Counted from the stretch's first letter, positions 42,468 through 52,237 are shown. The stretch is 64,000 nt of DNA from Foliimonas ilicis (GCF_039939195.1 NZ_JBDUUH010000011.1:62001-126000); one strand, 5' to 3'. Translations and numbers: made by a program. Notes: generated by a model not told the origin, from the letters alone.

Positions 42468-43760
42468 ATGGGTGTTGAGGTAAGCCGTCTGTCGAACGGC
42501 CTGACGGTCGCAACCGAAACCCTTCCAAGCATCGATTCCGTCGCATTGGGTGTCTGGGTCAAATCCGGCGCACGCAATGAACGTGACGATGAACATGGGA
42601 TGGCGCATCTTCTCGAACACATGGCTTTCAAAGGCACCGGACGGCGGACCGCCTTCCAGATCGCCTCGGAAATCGAGGATGTGGGCGGCGAAATCAACGC
42701 AGCAACCAGCGTCGAAACCACCGCTTTCTACGCGCGAGTTCTGTCCGACGACATGCCGCTGGCAATCGATCTTCTGGCCGACATTCTTCAGGATTCGAAG
42801 TTCGACCCGGAGGAACTGGAGCGCGAGCAGCACGTCATTCTTCAGGAAATCGGCGCGGCTCACGACACGCCCGACGACATCGTTTTCGACCGCTTCACCG
42901 AGACCGCCTTCCGCGATCAGACCATCGGCCGTTCGATCCTCGGCACGCCGCAGACCGTGAAATCTTTTACCTCGAAGCAATTGCACGCCTTCATGGAGCG
43001 CCAATACGGCGCCGACCGGATGATCGTCGTTGCGGCCGGCAATGTGAAGCACGACGATTTCGTCCGCGAAGTCGAAAAACGCCTCGGCACGTTCCGGGCC
43101 TCATCCGACAGCTTCACCCCGCAATTCGCGCAATATGTAGGCGGTGATTTCCGCGAAAACCGCGATTTGATGGATGCGCAGATCGTGCTCGGCTTCGAAG
43201 GCCGCGCCTACCATGTGCGCGATTTCTACGCCTCGCAGGTTCTGTCGATGATCCTCGGCGGCGGCATGTCTTCGCGGCTGTTTCAGGAAGTGCGCGAAAA
43301 GCGCGGCCTCTGCTATTCGGTCTATGCCTTCCATTGGGGTTTCTCCGACACGGGCGTTTTCGGCGTGCATGCCGCGACCGGCCCGAGCGACATCGACAAG
43401 CTCGTTCCGGTGATCATCCGCGAACTGGAACGCGCAGGCGAGCGCATCGGCCAGGAAGAGCTCGACCGGGCGCGCGCGCAGTATCGCGCAGGGCTCATAA
43501 TGTCGGGCGAAAGTGCTGCCAGCCGCGCCTCGCAGATCGCCAGGCAGCTTCTGCTTTTCGGACGCCCGATCGCCAAGGAGGAACTCATGGAGCGTCTTTC
43601 GGCACTTACAGTGGACCGGTTGACCGATCTTTCGTCGCGCCTGTTCTCGACCACGCCGACGATTGCCGCGGTCGGGCCGATCGCCGCACTTCCGTCCTAT
43701 GATTCCATTCGCGATTCGCTGCCGCTGTTCGATGCGGGGCAGCGTAAAGTCGCCGTCTGA
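42468..43760 (+). CDS. M16-family zinc protease (mitochondrial-processing-peptidase-like)
   Basis: 430 aa. Inverted zinc motif HLLEH in MAHLLEHMAFKGT near residue 45, distal Glu ligand in EIEDVGGEINAATSVE-type region, and the C-terminal R/Y pair in FQEVREKRGLCYSVYA. Alphaproteobacterial members resemble the mitochondrial processing peptidase beta subunit. The start is preceded by GAGGAG that overlaps the thrC TGA. Likely co-transcribed with thrC and the GNAT. Natural substrate unknown. Confidence 0.92.
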   Translation: MGVEVSRLSNGLTVATETLPSIDSVALGVWVKSGARNERDDEHGMAHLLEHMAFKGTGRRTAFQIASEIEDVGGEINAATSVETTAFYARVLSDDMPLAIDLLADILQDSKFDPEELEREQHVILQEIGAAHDTPDDIVFDRFTETAFRDQTIGRSILGTPQTVKSFTSKQLHAFMERQYGADRMIVVAAGNVKHDDFVREVEKRLGTFRASSDSFTPQFAQYVGGDFRENRDLMDAQIVLGFEGRAYHVRDFYASQVLSMILGGGMSSRLFQEVREKRGLCYSVYAFHWGFSDTGVFGVHAATGPSDIDKLVPVIIRELERAGERIGQEELDRARAQYRAGLIMSGESAASRASQIARQLLLFGRPIAKEELMERLSALTVDRLTDLSSRLFSTTPTIAAVGPIAALPSYDSIRDSLPLFDAGQRKVAV

Positions 43761-43775
43761 TACTTTCCTCGTGAC

Positions 43776-44372
43776 ATGTTCGCGCTCCCGTTCTTCCGCC
43801 GCGATCTACCGGTTCTAACGAGCGAGCGCATCGTCATGAGGATGCCGGTCGTCGGCGACTATCGTGATTGGGCGGGGCTGCGGCACGAGAGCCGCAGCTT
43901 CCTCGAACATTGGGAACCGCGCTGGTCGCCGGAGGAACTGGACAGGAATTCATGGCGCTTGCGGCTGGGGCGCTATCGCGAGGATTTTGCAAGCGGCGCG
44001 GCAATCGCATTCTTTATTTTCGAAAAAAGGTCTGGAAAACTTGTGGGCGGCATCACGCTCGGAAACATCCGCTACGGCGTCTCCCAATCCGGCCATATCG
44101 GCTATTGGGTGGGCGCGCGCTATGCCGGACAAGGGTTCATGACCGAGGCGGTGAAGCTGCTTTGCCGCTATGCTTTCAACACACTGAAGTTGCACCGGGT
44201 CGAAGCAGCCTGTATCCCGGAGAACAATCGTTCCATACGCGTGCTTGAAAAAGCCGGATTTCAGCGAGAAGGACTTCTACGCTCCTATCTCAAGATCAAC
44301 GGGTTCTGGCAGGATCATTACCTCTACGGCCGGATTTGCGATGATCGGGACGATGTGAAGAAGAAGGGCTGA
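43776..44372 (+). CDS. GNAT acetyltransferase (RimJ/RimL-like)
   Basis: 198 aa. RimJ-type features: LTSERIVMRMPVVGDY at the N-terminus, SGHIGYWVGARYAGQGFMTEAVKLLCRYAF (acetyl-CoA motif A with the pantetheine loop), LHRVEAACIPENNRSIRVLEKAGF. Probable acetylation of a ribosomal protein N-terminus or small amine. 15 bp after the M16 gene; its TGA directly precedes the TTG start of the GGDEF/EAL gene. Confidence 0.88.
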   Translation: MFALPFFRRDLPVLTSERIVMRMPVVGDYRDWAGLRHESRSFLEHWEPRWSPEELDRNSWRLRLGRYREDFASGAAIAFFIFEKRSGKLVGGITLGNIRYGVSQSGHIGYWVGARYAGQGFMTEAVKLLCRYAFNTLKLHRVEAACIPENNRSIRVLEKAGFQREGLLRSYLKINGFWQDHYLYGRICDDRDDVKKKG

Positions 44373-47264
44373 TTGTTGGCGTATTCCTTTCCAATCCGGT
44401 TTCTGGCCGCACTGCTTCTAGTGCTGGTCGCAAACCTTGGCTTTCTGGCTCCCGCAATGGCGGTCGAGCCGATCAAGATTTCCCGCGACGATGTCGCGCT
44501 CAACCTCTCCGGCGCCGTCGAAATCTACCGGAACCAGGGTGAGAATTTTCAGGTTTCCACGGCACCCGGACCGGACGGCATCGTGCGCCGCATCGAGGTC
44601 GAGGCCAATGATGCGCGCTCCAGCGGCGACTGGGCCGTCTTCGCACTCGCCAACACAACCGACCAGCAGCTCGACCGCATCATCGTCGCGCCGCATTTCC
44701 GGCTGGTGAATTCCGGCATCTTCTGGCCCGATCTCGGTTCCAGCCGCATCGCCGCCATCACGCCCAGCGAGGGTTTTGCCCTCGACCGCCAGACAAGTGC
44801 CGATTCCGATGTGTTTCTGGTCACGCTGAACCCCGGAACCGTGGTGACGTTCATTGCCGAACTCGCCTCGCCGCGGCTGCCGCAGGTCTATCTCTGGGAG
44901 CCTGAATCCTACAAGGATTCGGTCAATTCCTACACGCTCTATCGCGGCATCGTCATCGGCATTGCGGGCCTTCTGGCGCTGTTTCTCACCATCCTTTTCG
45001 TCGTCAAGGGAACCTCAATGTTCCCGGCAACTGCAGCCCTCGCATGGGCCGTTCTTGCCTATATCAGCGTCGATTTCGGCTTCCTGAACAAGCTGATCGA
45101 GATAACGCCCGGCAATGAGCAGATGTGGCGAGCGGGCAGCGAAGTGGGGCTTGCGGCGACATTCGTCGTCTTCCTGTTCGCCTATCTCAACTTGAACCGA
45201 TGGCACGGCCATTTCAGCTATGGTGCGGTGGTCTGGATATTCGGCCTGCTGGCCATTTCCGGCATCGCCATCATCGACCCTTCGATCGCGGCCGGTATCG
45301 CGCGGCTTTCCTTCGCCGCAACCGCCGTCATGGGCATCGGCCTGATCGCCTTCCTCGGCTTCCGCGGCTATGACCGCGCAATCATGCTGATCCCAAGCTG
45401 GGTGATGGTGCTGGCGTGGCTCGCATGTTCATGGATGACCGTTACCGGCATGCTGGACAATGACATCGTGCAACCGGCACTCGGCGGCGGCTTGATCCTC
45501 ATCATCCTGCTGATCGGCTTCACCGTCATCCAGCACGCATTCGCAGGCGGCGCGCTTCATCAGGGCCTGTTCAGCGACATGGAACGTCAGGCGCTGGCGG
45601 TTTCGGGCGCTGGCGACATCGTCTGGGATTGGGACGTATTGCGCGACCGCGTCGTAACCCGCCCCGATGTCTGCGTGCAACTTGGCCTGCCGGCTGGCAC
45701 GCTCGGCGGTGCTGCGCGCAACTGGCTGCCCGTTCTTCATGTCGATGACCGCGACATGTTCCGCACGACGCTCGACGTGGTTCTGGAACACCGGCGCGGA
45801 CGCGTTGCCCAAAGCTTCCGCCTGCGCGGGGCCGATGGGCATTATCATTGGTTTGCGTTGCGCGCCCGGCCCGTCGTCGGCTCGGATGGGGAAGTGATCC
45901 GCTGCGTCGGCACGCTGGTCGATATCACCGAGCACAAGAAGGCCGAAGAGCGCCTGCTGCATGATGCCGTGCACGACAATCTGACCGGACTGCCGAACCG
46001 CGAATTGTTCATGAACCGGCTCGATGCAGTCATTTCGATTGCGAAATCGGAAGAGCGCGTGCGCCCGACCGTTTTTGTCATCGACATAGACCGCTTCAAA
46101 CAGGTCAATGACGGGCTCGGCATATCGGCGGGCGACACGATCCTGCTTACCATCGCGCGGCGCCTGCACAGGCTCCTGAAGCCGCAGGATTCGCTGTCTC
46201 GCCTCACCGGCGATCAGTTCGCCTATATGCTGCTTTCAGAACAGGATCCGGCGCGCATCGCGGCTGTCGCCGATGCGATCAAGCAGGCGATCCGCTCACC
46301 CATCACCTTCGCCAAGCGCGAGATCGTGCTGACCGCCTCGGTCGGCCTCATCACCTGGACGAGCGCGCAGGCGACGGCCGACGACATGGTGAAGGACGCC
46401 GAACTCGCGATGCACCAGGCCAAGCGCTTTGGCGGCGACCGTATCGAGCCGTTCCGCCCCGCTTTCCGCTCGGCAGGAACCGACAGGTTGCAGCTCGAAT
46501 CCGATTTGCGCCGTGCGATAGAGCGCAAGGAACTGACGCTTGCCTATCAGCCGATCGTGCGGCTGGAAGACGCGACAATTGCCGGTTTCGAGGCGCTTCT
46601 GAGATGGGATCACCCGCGCCGCGGCAATATTCCGCCGGCGGATTTCATTCCCGTCGCCGAAAGCTGCGGCCTGATCGTGCCGCTTGGCCTGTTTGCCATG
46701 CAGCGCGCAGCGGAAGATCTGGTCGGTTGGCAGAAGCAGATCAACGACGCGCCGCTTTCGGTTTCCGTGAACCTGTCCAGCAAGCAGCTTATCCGCCGCG
46801 ATCTCGTCAGCGATGTGCGCTCGATCATCGCGCGGGCGGGCCTGAAAGCGCGGTGTTTCCGTCTGGAGCTGACGGAATCGCTGGTGATGGACAATCCCGA
46901 ACAGACGACGCATGTGCTCGACAAGCTCAAGCAATTGGGCATCGGCCTGTCGCTCGACGATTTCGGCACGGGCTATTCGTCGCTCGCTTATCTGACGCGC
47001 TTTCCCTTCGATACGATCAAGATCGACAAGAGCTTCCTCGACGACACCACGCCGAAGCGCACGGTGCTGCTGCGCTCCATGGTCAACATGGCGCATGAGC
47101 TTGGCCTGTCGGTCGTGGCGGAAGGAATTTCGGATGAAAGCGACGCGCTGGAACTGCGCCAGATGGGCTGCGAATATGTTCAGAGCTTCATGTTCGGCCC
47201 GCCCGTATCAGGCGAGTCCGTGCTGAAGATGCTGAAGGAACAGTACCCGCTCGCTCAGGCGTGA
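44373..47264 (+). CDS. Membrane GGDEF/EAL cyclic-di-GMP protein
   Basis: 963 aa. Signal peptide (1-30), periplasmic sensory domain (about 31-190), seven or eight membrane segments (about 192-394), PAS/PAC (about 400-530, ending DITEHKKAEERL), GGDEF (about 535-700) and EAL (about 707-955). The GGDEF core is RLTGDQF, so diguanylate cyclase activity is probably lost. EAL residues are intact: FEALLRWDHP, ELTESLVM, DDFGTGYSSLAYL, KIDKSF. A phosphodiesterase is therefore expected. TTG start (44373 or 44376) abuts the GNAT stop. The 3' end overlaps yqgE by 10 bp. Confidence 0.9.
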   Translation: MLAYSFPIRFLAALLLVLVANLGFLAPAMAVEPIKISRDDVALNLSGAVEIYRNQGENFQVSTAPGPDGIVRRIEVEANDARSSGDWAVFALANTTDQQLDRIIVAPHFRLVNSGIFWPDLGSSRIAAITPSEGFALDRQTSADSDVFLVTLNPGTVVTFIAELASPRLPQVYLWEPESYKDSVNSYTLYRGIVIGIAGLLALFLTILFVVKGTSMFPATAALAWAVLAYISVDFGFLNKLIEITPGNEQMWRAGSEVGLAATFVVFLFAYLNLNRWHGHFSYGAVVWIFGLLAISGIAIIDPSIAAGIARLSFAATAVMGIGLIAFLGFRGYDRAIMLIPSWVMVLAWLACSWMTVTGMLDNDIVQPALGGGLILIILLIGFTVIQHAFAGGALHQGLFSDMERQALAVSGAGDIVWDWDVLRDRVVTRPDVCVQLGLPAGTLGGAARNWLPVLHVDDRDMFRTTLDVVLEHRRGRVAQSFRLRGADGHYHWFALRARPVVGSDGEVIRCVGTLVDITEHKKAEERLLHDAVHDNLTGLPNRELFMNRLDAVISIAKSEERVRPTVFVIDIDRFKQVNDGLGISAGDTILLTIARRLHRLLKPQDSLSRLTGDQFAYMLLSEQDPARIAAVADAIKQAIRSPITFAKREIVLTASVGLITWTSAQATADDMVKDAELAMHQAKRFGGDRIEPFRPAFRSAGTDRLQLESDLRRAIERKELTLAYQPIVRLEDATIAGFEALLRWDHPRRGNIPPADFIPVAESCGLIVPLGLFAMQRAAEDLVGWQKQINDAPLSVSVNLSSKQLIRRDLVSDVRSIIARAGLKARCFRLELTESLVMDNPEQTTHVLDKLKQLGIGLSLDDFGTGYSSLAYLTRFPFDTIKIDKSFLDDTTPKRTVLLRSMVNMAHELGLSVVAEGISDESDALELRQMGCEYVQSFMFGPPVSGESVLKMLKEQYPLAQA

Positions 47265-47863
47265 CCGGCCTTTGCGCTCAGATGCGCGAGGTCGATGCCG
47301 ATTGACGCCATGAGGCGATCGTATTTGCGCTCGATGTCGGCATCGAACAGGAAGTCCGGCTGCGCCGGGCAGGTCAGCCAGCCATTTTCGGCGATTTCGT
47401 TTTCAAGCTGGCCCGCGCCCCAGCCCGAATAGCCAAGCGCCATCAGCGCCTGGCGCGGGCCGCGACCGGATGAAATCGCGCGCAATATATCGACCGTCGC
47501 AGTCAGGCACACCTCGTCGGAAACCTTCAGCGAGGATTCCACCCGATAGTCGTCCGAATGCAGAACGAAGCCGCGGCTGCGATCGACCGGACCGCCGTTT
47601 CTGACGACAAAATCGCGCGTTGCGGGCGGCAGGCGTATCGCCGCTTGCTCATCCATAATGCCGAGTTGAACCAGAAGATCGGGGAACATCATCTGCTGCG
47701 CCTGATTGATGATCAGGCCCATCGCGCCCTCTTCGCTATGCGCGCAGACGTAAATCACGGCGCGCGAAAACCGGTCGTCCTGCATGCCGGGCATGGCGAT
47801 GAGGAACTGGTCTTCTAGAAAACCGCTGACAGAGCCGGTTTTTTTCTGGCGCAAAAGATCCAT
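47255..47863 (-). CDS. YqgE/AlgH family protein (UPF0301)
   Basis: 202 aa. Family pattern: FLIAMPGMQDDRFSRAVIYVCAHSEEGAMGLIINQ, RNGGPVDRSRGFVLHS, and GYSGWGAGQLENEIAENGWL. Start ATG at 47863; an in-frame codon nine residues upstream is less likely. Function uncertain (AlgH is linked to transcriptional control in Pseudomonas). Its last 10 bp overlap the end of the convergent GGDEF/EAL gene. Confidence 0.92.
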   Translation of the reverse strand: MDLLRQKKTGSVSGFLEDQFLIAMPGMQDDRFSRAVIYVCAHSEEGAMGLIINQAQQMMFPDLLVQLGIMDEQAAIRLPPATRDFVVRNGGPVDRSRGFVLHSDDYRVESSLKVSDEVCLTATVDILRAISSGRGPRQALMALGYSGWGAGQLENEIAENGWLTCPAQPDFLFDADIERKYDRLMASIGIDLAHLSAKAGHA

Positions 47864-48010
47864 AGAAGCGAAGCTAGCGCCTTTCCACACCGCTTTAAAG
47901 ATGCGGATAGGCCGTTATTTTCATATGTTTTCCAGAAACTTCACGCAAAAATGAAACGATCGGGAGCAGAAACGATTGCGAAACGACCCGCGCCGCATCA
48001 AATCAGCACC

Positions 48011-48802
48011 ATGAATTTTTATGTCGCTCCCCTTCTGATCGCCGCCAGCCTGATTGCCAGTCAAGCCGTGGCCGCAAGCACTGATTGGTACAAAACGGAA
48101 GGTGCGCGCATCCGGCTCGTGACCGCAGGCGAACCGGACAGCGAAGGCAATATAAGGGGCGTTCTGGACATCCAGCTCCAGCCGGGCTGGAAAACGTACT
48201 GGAAAGACCCCGGCGATTCAGGCGTTCCGCCGGAGATCGACATTTCGAAAAGCGAGAACGTCGCAGACGCCAAGCTGGAGTTTCCGGTGCCTCAAAGGCA
48301 CGATGACGGCTATTCGATCTGGGCAGGCTATGACCATCCGGTTTCCCTGCCCATCACCTTCAAGCTGCACGACAAGACGGTGCCGACGAAGATAGACGCA
48401 GGCGTGTTTCTTGGCGTCTGCCAGTCGATCTGCGTCCCGGTGCAGGCGGATTTCGTGCTGAACCCCAATGACGACGCCAGCAACATGCAGGACACTGCGC
48501 TGATAGATGCGGCCTACAGCGCTTTACCGGCACCAGCGCGCAAGGATTTCAGCGCTGAAATCGCCAGCAGCGAAGAAGAACGCTTCGTCGTGAAGGCAAT
48601 TCTGCCCGCAGATTCGGGTGAGGCCGATCTCTTCATTGCCGCGCCCGAGGGCTACAGCTTCGCTGCCCCGAAGCGCAGCGACAAGGGTGGCGAGTTCATC
48701 ATCGATATTCTGGGAAAGCCAAAAGGAACTTCGCTGCCCCCGCTGTCTTATACGCTCGCAACCAAAAACGCGGCGGTGAGCGGCGCAATGCAGCCGCGGT
48801 GA
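48011..48802 (+). CDS. DsbD N-terminal-domain-like secreted protein
   Basis: 263 aa with a signal peptide (MNFYVAPLLIAASLIASQAVA). The DsbD-alpha pattern LQPGWKTYWKDPGDSGVPPEI and the cysteine pair GVCQSICVPVQADF are visible. This corresponds to the reductase-delivering domain of DsbD without the membrane or thioredoxin parts. The frame is open 20 codons upstream to 47951, but the signal peptide begins at 48011. Probably periplasmic thiol/metal homeostasis; partner unknown. Confidence 0.8.
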   Translation: MNFYVAPLLIAASLIASQAVAASTDWYKTEGARIRLVTAGEPDSEGNIRGVLDIQLQPGWKTYWKDPGDSGVPPEIDISKSENVADAKLEFPVPQRHDDGYSIWAGYDHPVSLPITFKLHDKTVPTKIDAGVFLGVCQSICVPVQADFVLNPNDDASNMQDTALIDAAYSALPAPARKDFSAEIASSEEERFVVKAILPADSGEADLFIAAPEGYSFAAPKRSDKGGEFIIDILGKPKGTSLPPLSYTLATKNAAVSGAMQPR

Positions 48803-48863
48803 TTGCTGTTCTGCCGATCCTCCGATAACGAAAACCCACTGAAACCACAGACAAGGATTTATC

Positions 48864-49349
48864 ATGACCATTGCCGTTGGCGACAAACTGCCGGAACACA
48901 GCTTCAAGTCTCCCGATGCCGATGGCGTCAAAACCCTGACCACGGCCGAGATTTTCGGCGGCAAGAAGGTCGTTCTGTTCGCAGTACCTGGCGCTTTCAC
49001 GCCGACCTGCAGCAACAACCACCTGCCGGGTTATCTTGAAAACCACGACGCGATCCTCGCCAAGGGCGTCGACACGATCGCGGTGCTGGCCGCCAACGAC
49101 CATCACGTCATGAAGGCGTGGGCGAATTTTACCGGCGGTGAAGGCAAGCTGCTGTTTCTCGCAGATGGCAATGCCGATTTCGTCAAGTCGATCGGCCTCG
49201 ACATCGATCTGAGCGCTGGCGGCCTTGGCGTGCGTTCGAAGCGCTTTTCGGCAATCGTCGAAGACGGCAAGGTCACTGCCTTGAACATCGAGGAAAATCC
49301 GGGTCAGGCCGTCGAATCGGGCGCCGCGAAGATTCTCGAACAGCTTTAA
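48864..49349 (+). CDS. Peroxiredoxin (Prx5/AhpE-type)
   Basis: 161-aa Prx5 family enzyme that reduces peroxides. The peroxidatic Cys is in PGAFTPTCSNNHLPGY near residue 49-55, with the Arg in LGVRSKRFSAIVEDGKV. ATG is 6 nt after AAGGA. Followed by a strong terminator, so it ends its transcription unit; it may be co-transcribed with the DsbD-like gene 61 bp upstream. Confidence 0.93.
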   Translation: MTIAVGDKLPEHSFKSPDADGVKTLTTAEIFGGKKVVLFAVPGAFTPTCSNNHLPGYLENHDAILAKGVDTIAVLAANDHHVMKAWANFTGGEGKLLFLADGNADFVKSIGLDIDLSAGGLGVRSKRFSAIVEDGKVTALNIEENPGQAVESGAAKILEQL

Positions 49350-49370
49350 TATTTGAATGCAAAAAACGAA

Positions 49371-49398
49371 AACGGGCGGAAATTCCGCCCGTTTTTTT
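49371..49398. terminator. Intrinsic terminator after peroxiredoxin
   Basis: AACGGGCGG (49371-49379) and CCGCCCGTT (49385-49393) form a 9-bp stem with an AAATT loop and a run of seven T. An A run on the other side makes it usable for the convergent GlsB gene too. Confidence 0.93.
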
Positions 49399-49414
49399 GC
49401 GTTTAAAAACCTGG

Positions 49415-49669
49415 TCAGGCGGATTTTACGAGCCGCAGCAGAACAAGCAGAATGACTGCACCGATTGTCGCGTGGATGATGGCGGCGATGATGCCCGTAC
49501 CGAGGCTTATTCCGAGATAGGGAAAGAGCCAGCCGGCGATGAATGCGCCGACGATGCCAACCACGATATTGCCGAGAATGCCGAATCCGAAACCTTTGAC
49601 CAGAACACCCGCGAGCCAGCCCGCAATCGCACCGATAATCAAGAAAACGATAAGACTTTCAACGCCCAT
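49415..49669 (-). CDS. GlsB/YeaQ/YmgE family membrane protein
   Basis: 84-aa protein, three hydrophobic helices with glycine-rich repeats: LIVFLIIGAIAGWLAG, GILGNIVVGIVGAFIAGWLF, GTGIIAAIIHATIGAVILL. Transglycosylase-associated-protein family, small stress-related inner-membrane proteins. ATG at 49669 is 7 nt after GGAGG. Confidence 0.9.
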   Translation of the reverse strand: MGVESLIVFLIIGAIAGWLAGVLVKGFGFGILGNIVVGIVGAFIAGWLFPYLGISLGTGIIAAIIHATIGAVILLVLLRLVKSA

Positions 49670-49787
49670 GGCGCACCCTCCAGTAAGCGTCACCCGGCGC
49701 AAGTCCTGGTGATTCGCATTGCGTTTTTCCCCCCAACGAACGCATGAGGTGTCAGTTTTCAGAAAAAGGCAAGAGTGTGGCCAGGTT

Positions 49788-50267
49788 TCAAACGTCGGTC
49801 TTTACAACCATAGCGGGCTTTTTGCCCGGCTTGAACGGAGCCATTCCCATACGCGCAAGCTCGTCCGCCCGCTCGTTTTCCGGGTGTCCGGCATGGCCCT
49901 TGACCCAGTGCCACGTAACCTTGTGCCGCTTGTTGGCTTCGTCCAAAGCCTGCCAAAGCTCGGCGTTTTTCACCGGTTTTTTGGCCGCAGTCTTCCAGCC
50001 ATTGCGCTTCCAGCCCTCGATCCAGCCGGAAATCCCGTCCTTCACGTAATTACTGTCGGTGTAGAGATCGACGCTGCATGGTTCTTTCAGCGCGTTCAGC
50101 GCGGAAATCGCGGCCATCAATTCCATGCGGTTGTTGGTCGTGTCGGCTTCGCCGCCCGAAAGCTCTTTTATCTTGCCGTTGTAGCGCAATATCGCGCCCC
50201 AGCCGCCGGGGCCGGGATTGCCCGAACATGCGCCATCGGTGTAGGCTTCGACTTTCTTGGTGGTCAT
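49788..50267 (-). CDS. rnhA: Ribonuclease HI
   Basis: Cleaves RNA in RNA:DNA hybrids. 159 aa. Catalytic DEDD set is visible: DGACSGNPGPGGWG, MELMAAISAL, TDSNYV and ERADELAR. Its ATG overlaps the thrB TGA (ATGA), so translation is coupled. Last gene of the ispH-thrB-rnhA run. Confidence 0.96.
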   Translation of the reverse strand: MTTKKVEAYTDGACSGNPGPGGWGAILRYNGKIKELSGGEADTTNNRMELMAAISALNALKEPCSVDLYTDSNYVKDGISGWIEGWKRNGWKTAAKKPVKNAELWQALDEANKRHKVTWHWVKGHAGHPENERADELARMGMAPFKPGKKPAMVVKTDV

Positions 50268-51226
50268 TTCAATCCGTACTCGGCTGCCGACCGGATCTGC
50301 CGGTGGAAGCGCAGCTTTCTGATATATTCCATCGGATCACGCTTCTGGACCAGCCCGCCATCGGGAATGGTCAGCCAGTCGTAAAGACGCGTCAGCATGA
50401 AGCGCAGGGCAGACCCGCGCGCCAGAAGCGGCAATGCCGCCTGTTCTTCCTCACTGAGTGGCCTGACACTCTGATAACCCGCTAGAAGTGCTGTGCCTTT
50501 CGTGAGGTTGAACGAGAAATCCTTCTCGAAGCACCACGCATTCAGGCAGGTCGCGACGTCATAGGCGTAGAGGTCGTTGCAGGCGAAATAGAAGTCGATC
50601 AGGCCGGAAAGATTCTCGCCCAGAAAGAAGACATTGTCCGGGAAAAGGTCGGCGTGAATGATGCCTGCCGGCAAATCATGCGGCCAAGCGCTGTCTATTT
50701 CGGAAAAATCGCGATCGACTTCAGCGGCAAGGCCGGGCTCGACCTCGTCGGCACGGCCGCGCGATGCATCCCAAAGCGTGCGCCAGCCGGAGATTTCAAG
50801 CGAGTTCGCACGGCTCAGCGGAAAATCCATGCCAGCGAGATGCAGCGAGGCGAGTGCCTTGCCGACTTCGCGGCAATGCATGGCGCTCGGACGCCTGATC
50901 CACATGCCCTCGAGGAAGGTGATGAGTGCGGCCGAGCGGCCCGAAAGCGTGCCGATAATCGCACCGTCATTGCGATGCACCGGCAGCGGGCAGTTCAGTC
51001 CCTTGCCAGCCAGATGCTCCATCAGGCCTAGAAAAAACGGCAGATCGCTTTGATCCACCCGCTTTTCATAAAGCGTCAGAATGAATGCGCCCTGCGTGGT
51101 GTGCAGCAGAAAATTCGAGTTCTCGGTGCCCTCAGCAATGCCTTTGTAGGACAGGAGTTGGCCCACCGGATAGTCGCGCAAAAAGGCTTCCAGTTCCCCT
51201 TCCGGGACATCGGTATAGACGGCCAT
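50264..51226 (-). CDS. thrB: Homoserine kinase (APH-fold type)
   Basis: Phosphorylates homoserine for threonine synthesis. 320 aa, of the aminoglycoside-phosphotransferase fold used by many proteobacteria (ThrB2), not the GHMP form. Key motifs: GTENSNFLLHTTQGAFILTLYEKRV, catalytic IHADLFPDNVFF, metal-binding GLIDFYFACND. Follows ispH directly: 51226/51227 abut. Overlaps rnhA by ATGA. Its pathway partner thrC is at 41.1 kb. Confidence 0.95.
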   Translation of the reverse strand: MAVYTDVPEGELEAFLRDYPVGQLLSYKGIAEGTENSNFLLHTTQGAFILTLYEKRVDQSDLPFFLGLMEHLAGKGLNCPLPVHRNDGAIIGTLSGRSAALITFLEGMWIRRPSAMHCREVGKALASLHLAGMDFPLSRANSLEISGWRTLWDASRGRADEVEPGLAAEVDRDFSEIDSAWPHDLPAGIIHADLFPDNVFFLGENLSGLIDFYFACNDLYAYDVATCLNAWCFEKDFSFNLTKGTALLAGYQSVRPLSEEEQAALPLLARGSALRFMLTRLYDWLTIPDGGLVQKRDPMEYIRKLRFHRQIRSAAEYGLK

Positions 51227-52237
51227 TTATGCGTTTCCGTTGACGAATGCCATATCGGCGGGAGTGAGTTCGACATCGCGCAGAATGCGCATGACCGGGA
51301 AATCTTCTGTTTCCGTCGCAGTGACTGCAATCTCCACTGAAACATCGAAACGCGCGCGGAAAGCATCGATGACTTCATCGACGATGATTTCCGGGGCGGA
51401 TGCGCCTGCCGAAAGACCGAGCGTCGAAATCTCGCCGATATCGTCCCAGGGAATGTCCGTCGCGCGCTGAACGAGCAGTGACATCTTTGCGCCCGCACGC
51501 TCCGCGACTTCGACCAGCCGTCGCGAGTTCGAGGAATTGGGCGCGCCGACGATGAGGTAGAGATCCGCGCCGGGCGCGGTGTCTTTCACGGCTTCCTGAC
51601 GATTGGTCGTCGCATAGCAGATGGATTCGGCCGCGGGTGCATTAAGCTGCGGGAAACGTGCCTCAAGCGCGCGGATGACATGCGCCGTATCCTCGACCGA
51701 AAGGGTCGTCTGCGTGACGAAGCCGAGTGCTGCCGGATCTTCCGGCGAGAAATTCGCGACGTCCGTATCCGTCTCGATCAGCGTGACCGAGCCCTCAGGC
51801 AGTTGCCCCATCGTGCCGATGACTTCCGGGTGGCCTGCATGGCCGATCAACAGGACATGACGGCCAAGGCGCATGTGGCGCAGCGCCTGCTTGTGGACCT
51901 TGGAAACCAGCGGGCAAGTTGCGTCGAGATAGAACAGATTGCGTGCTTCGGCATCCGCAGGCACCGATTTCGGGACACCATGCGCGGAAAAAACCACCGG
52001 CGATTTCTTGTTTTCCGGCGGTATTTCGCTCAATTCCTTGATGAAGACCGCGCCGAGATTCTGTAGGCCTTCGACCACATAACGGTTGTGCACGATTTCG
52101 TGGCGCACATAGACCGGTTTGCCGTATTTCTTGAGCGCCAGCACGACGATCTGGATAGCCCGATCGACGCCTGCGCAGAAACCGCGCGGCTGGCACAGCC
52201 TGATCGTCAAGGGTGATTTGGAAATTGCGTCGGCCAT
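51227..52237 (-). CDS. ispH: 4-hydroxy-3-methylbut-2-enyl diphosphate reductase
   Basis: Last step of the MEP isoprenoid pathway, giving IPP and DMAPP. 336 aa. The three cluster Cys are in QPRGFCAGVDRAI, LDATCPLVSKVH and ESICYATTNRQEA; SAHGVPKSV and the TNRQ loop bind substrate. Downstream genes thrB and rnhA are tightly linked. Isoprenoid supply also feeds haem O formation by CtaB nearby. Confidence 0.97.
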   Translation of the reverse strand: MADAISKSPLTIRLCQPRGFCAGVDRAIQIVVLALKKYGKPVYVRHEIVHNRYVVEGLQNLGAVFIKELSEIPPENKKSPVVFSAHGVPKSVPADAEARNLFYLDATCPLVSKVHKQALRHMRLGRHVLLIGHAGHPEVIGTMGQLPEGSVTLIETDTDVANFSPEDPAALGFVTQTTLSVEDTAHVIRALEARFPQLNAPAAESICYATTNRQEAVKDTAPGADLYLIVGAPNSSNSRRLVEVAERAGAKMSLLVQRATDIPWDDIGEISTLGLSAGASAPEIIVDEVIDAFRARFDVSVEIAVTATETEDFPVMRILRDVELTPADMAFVNGNA

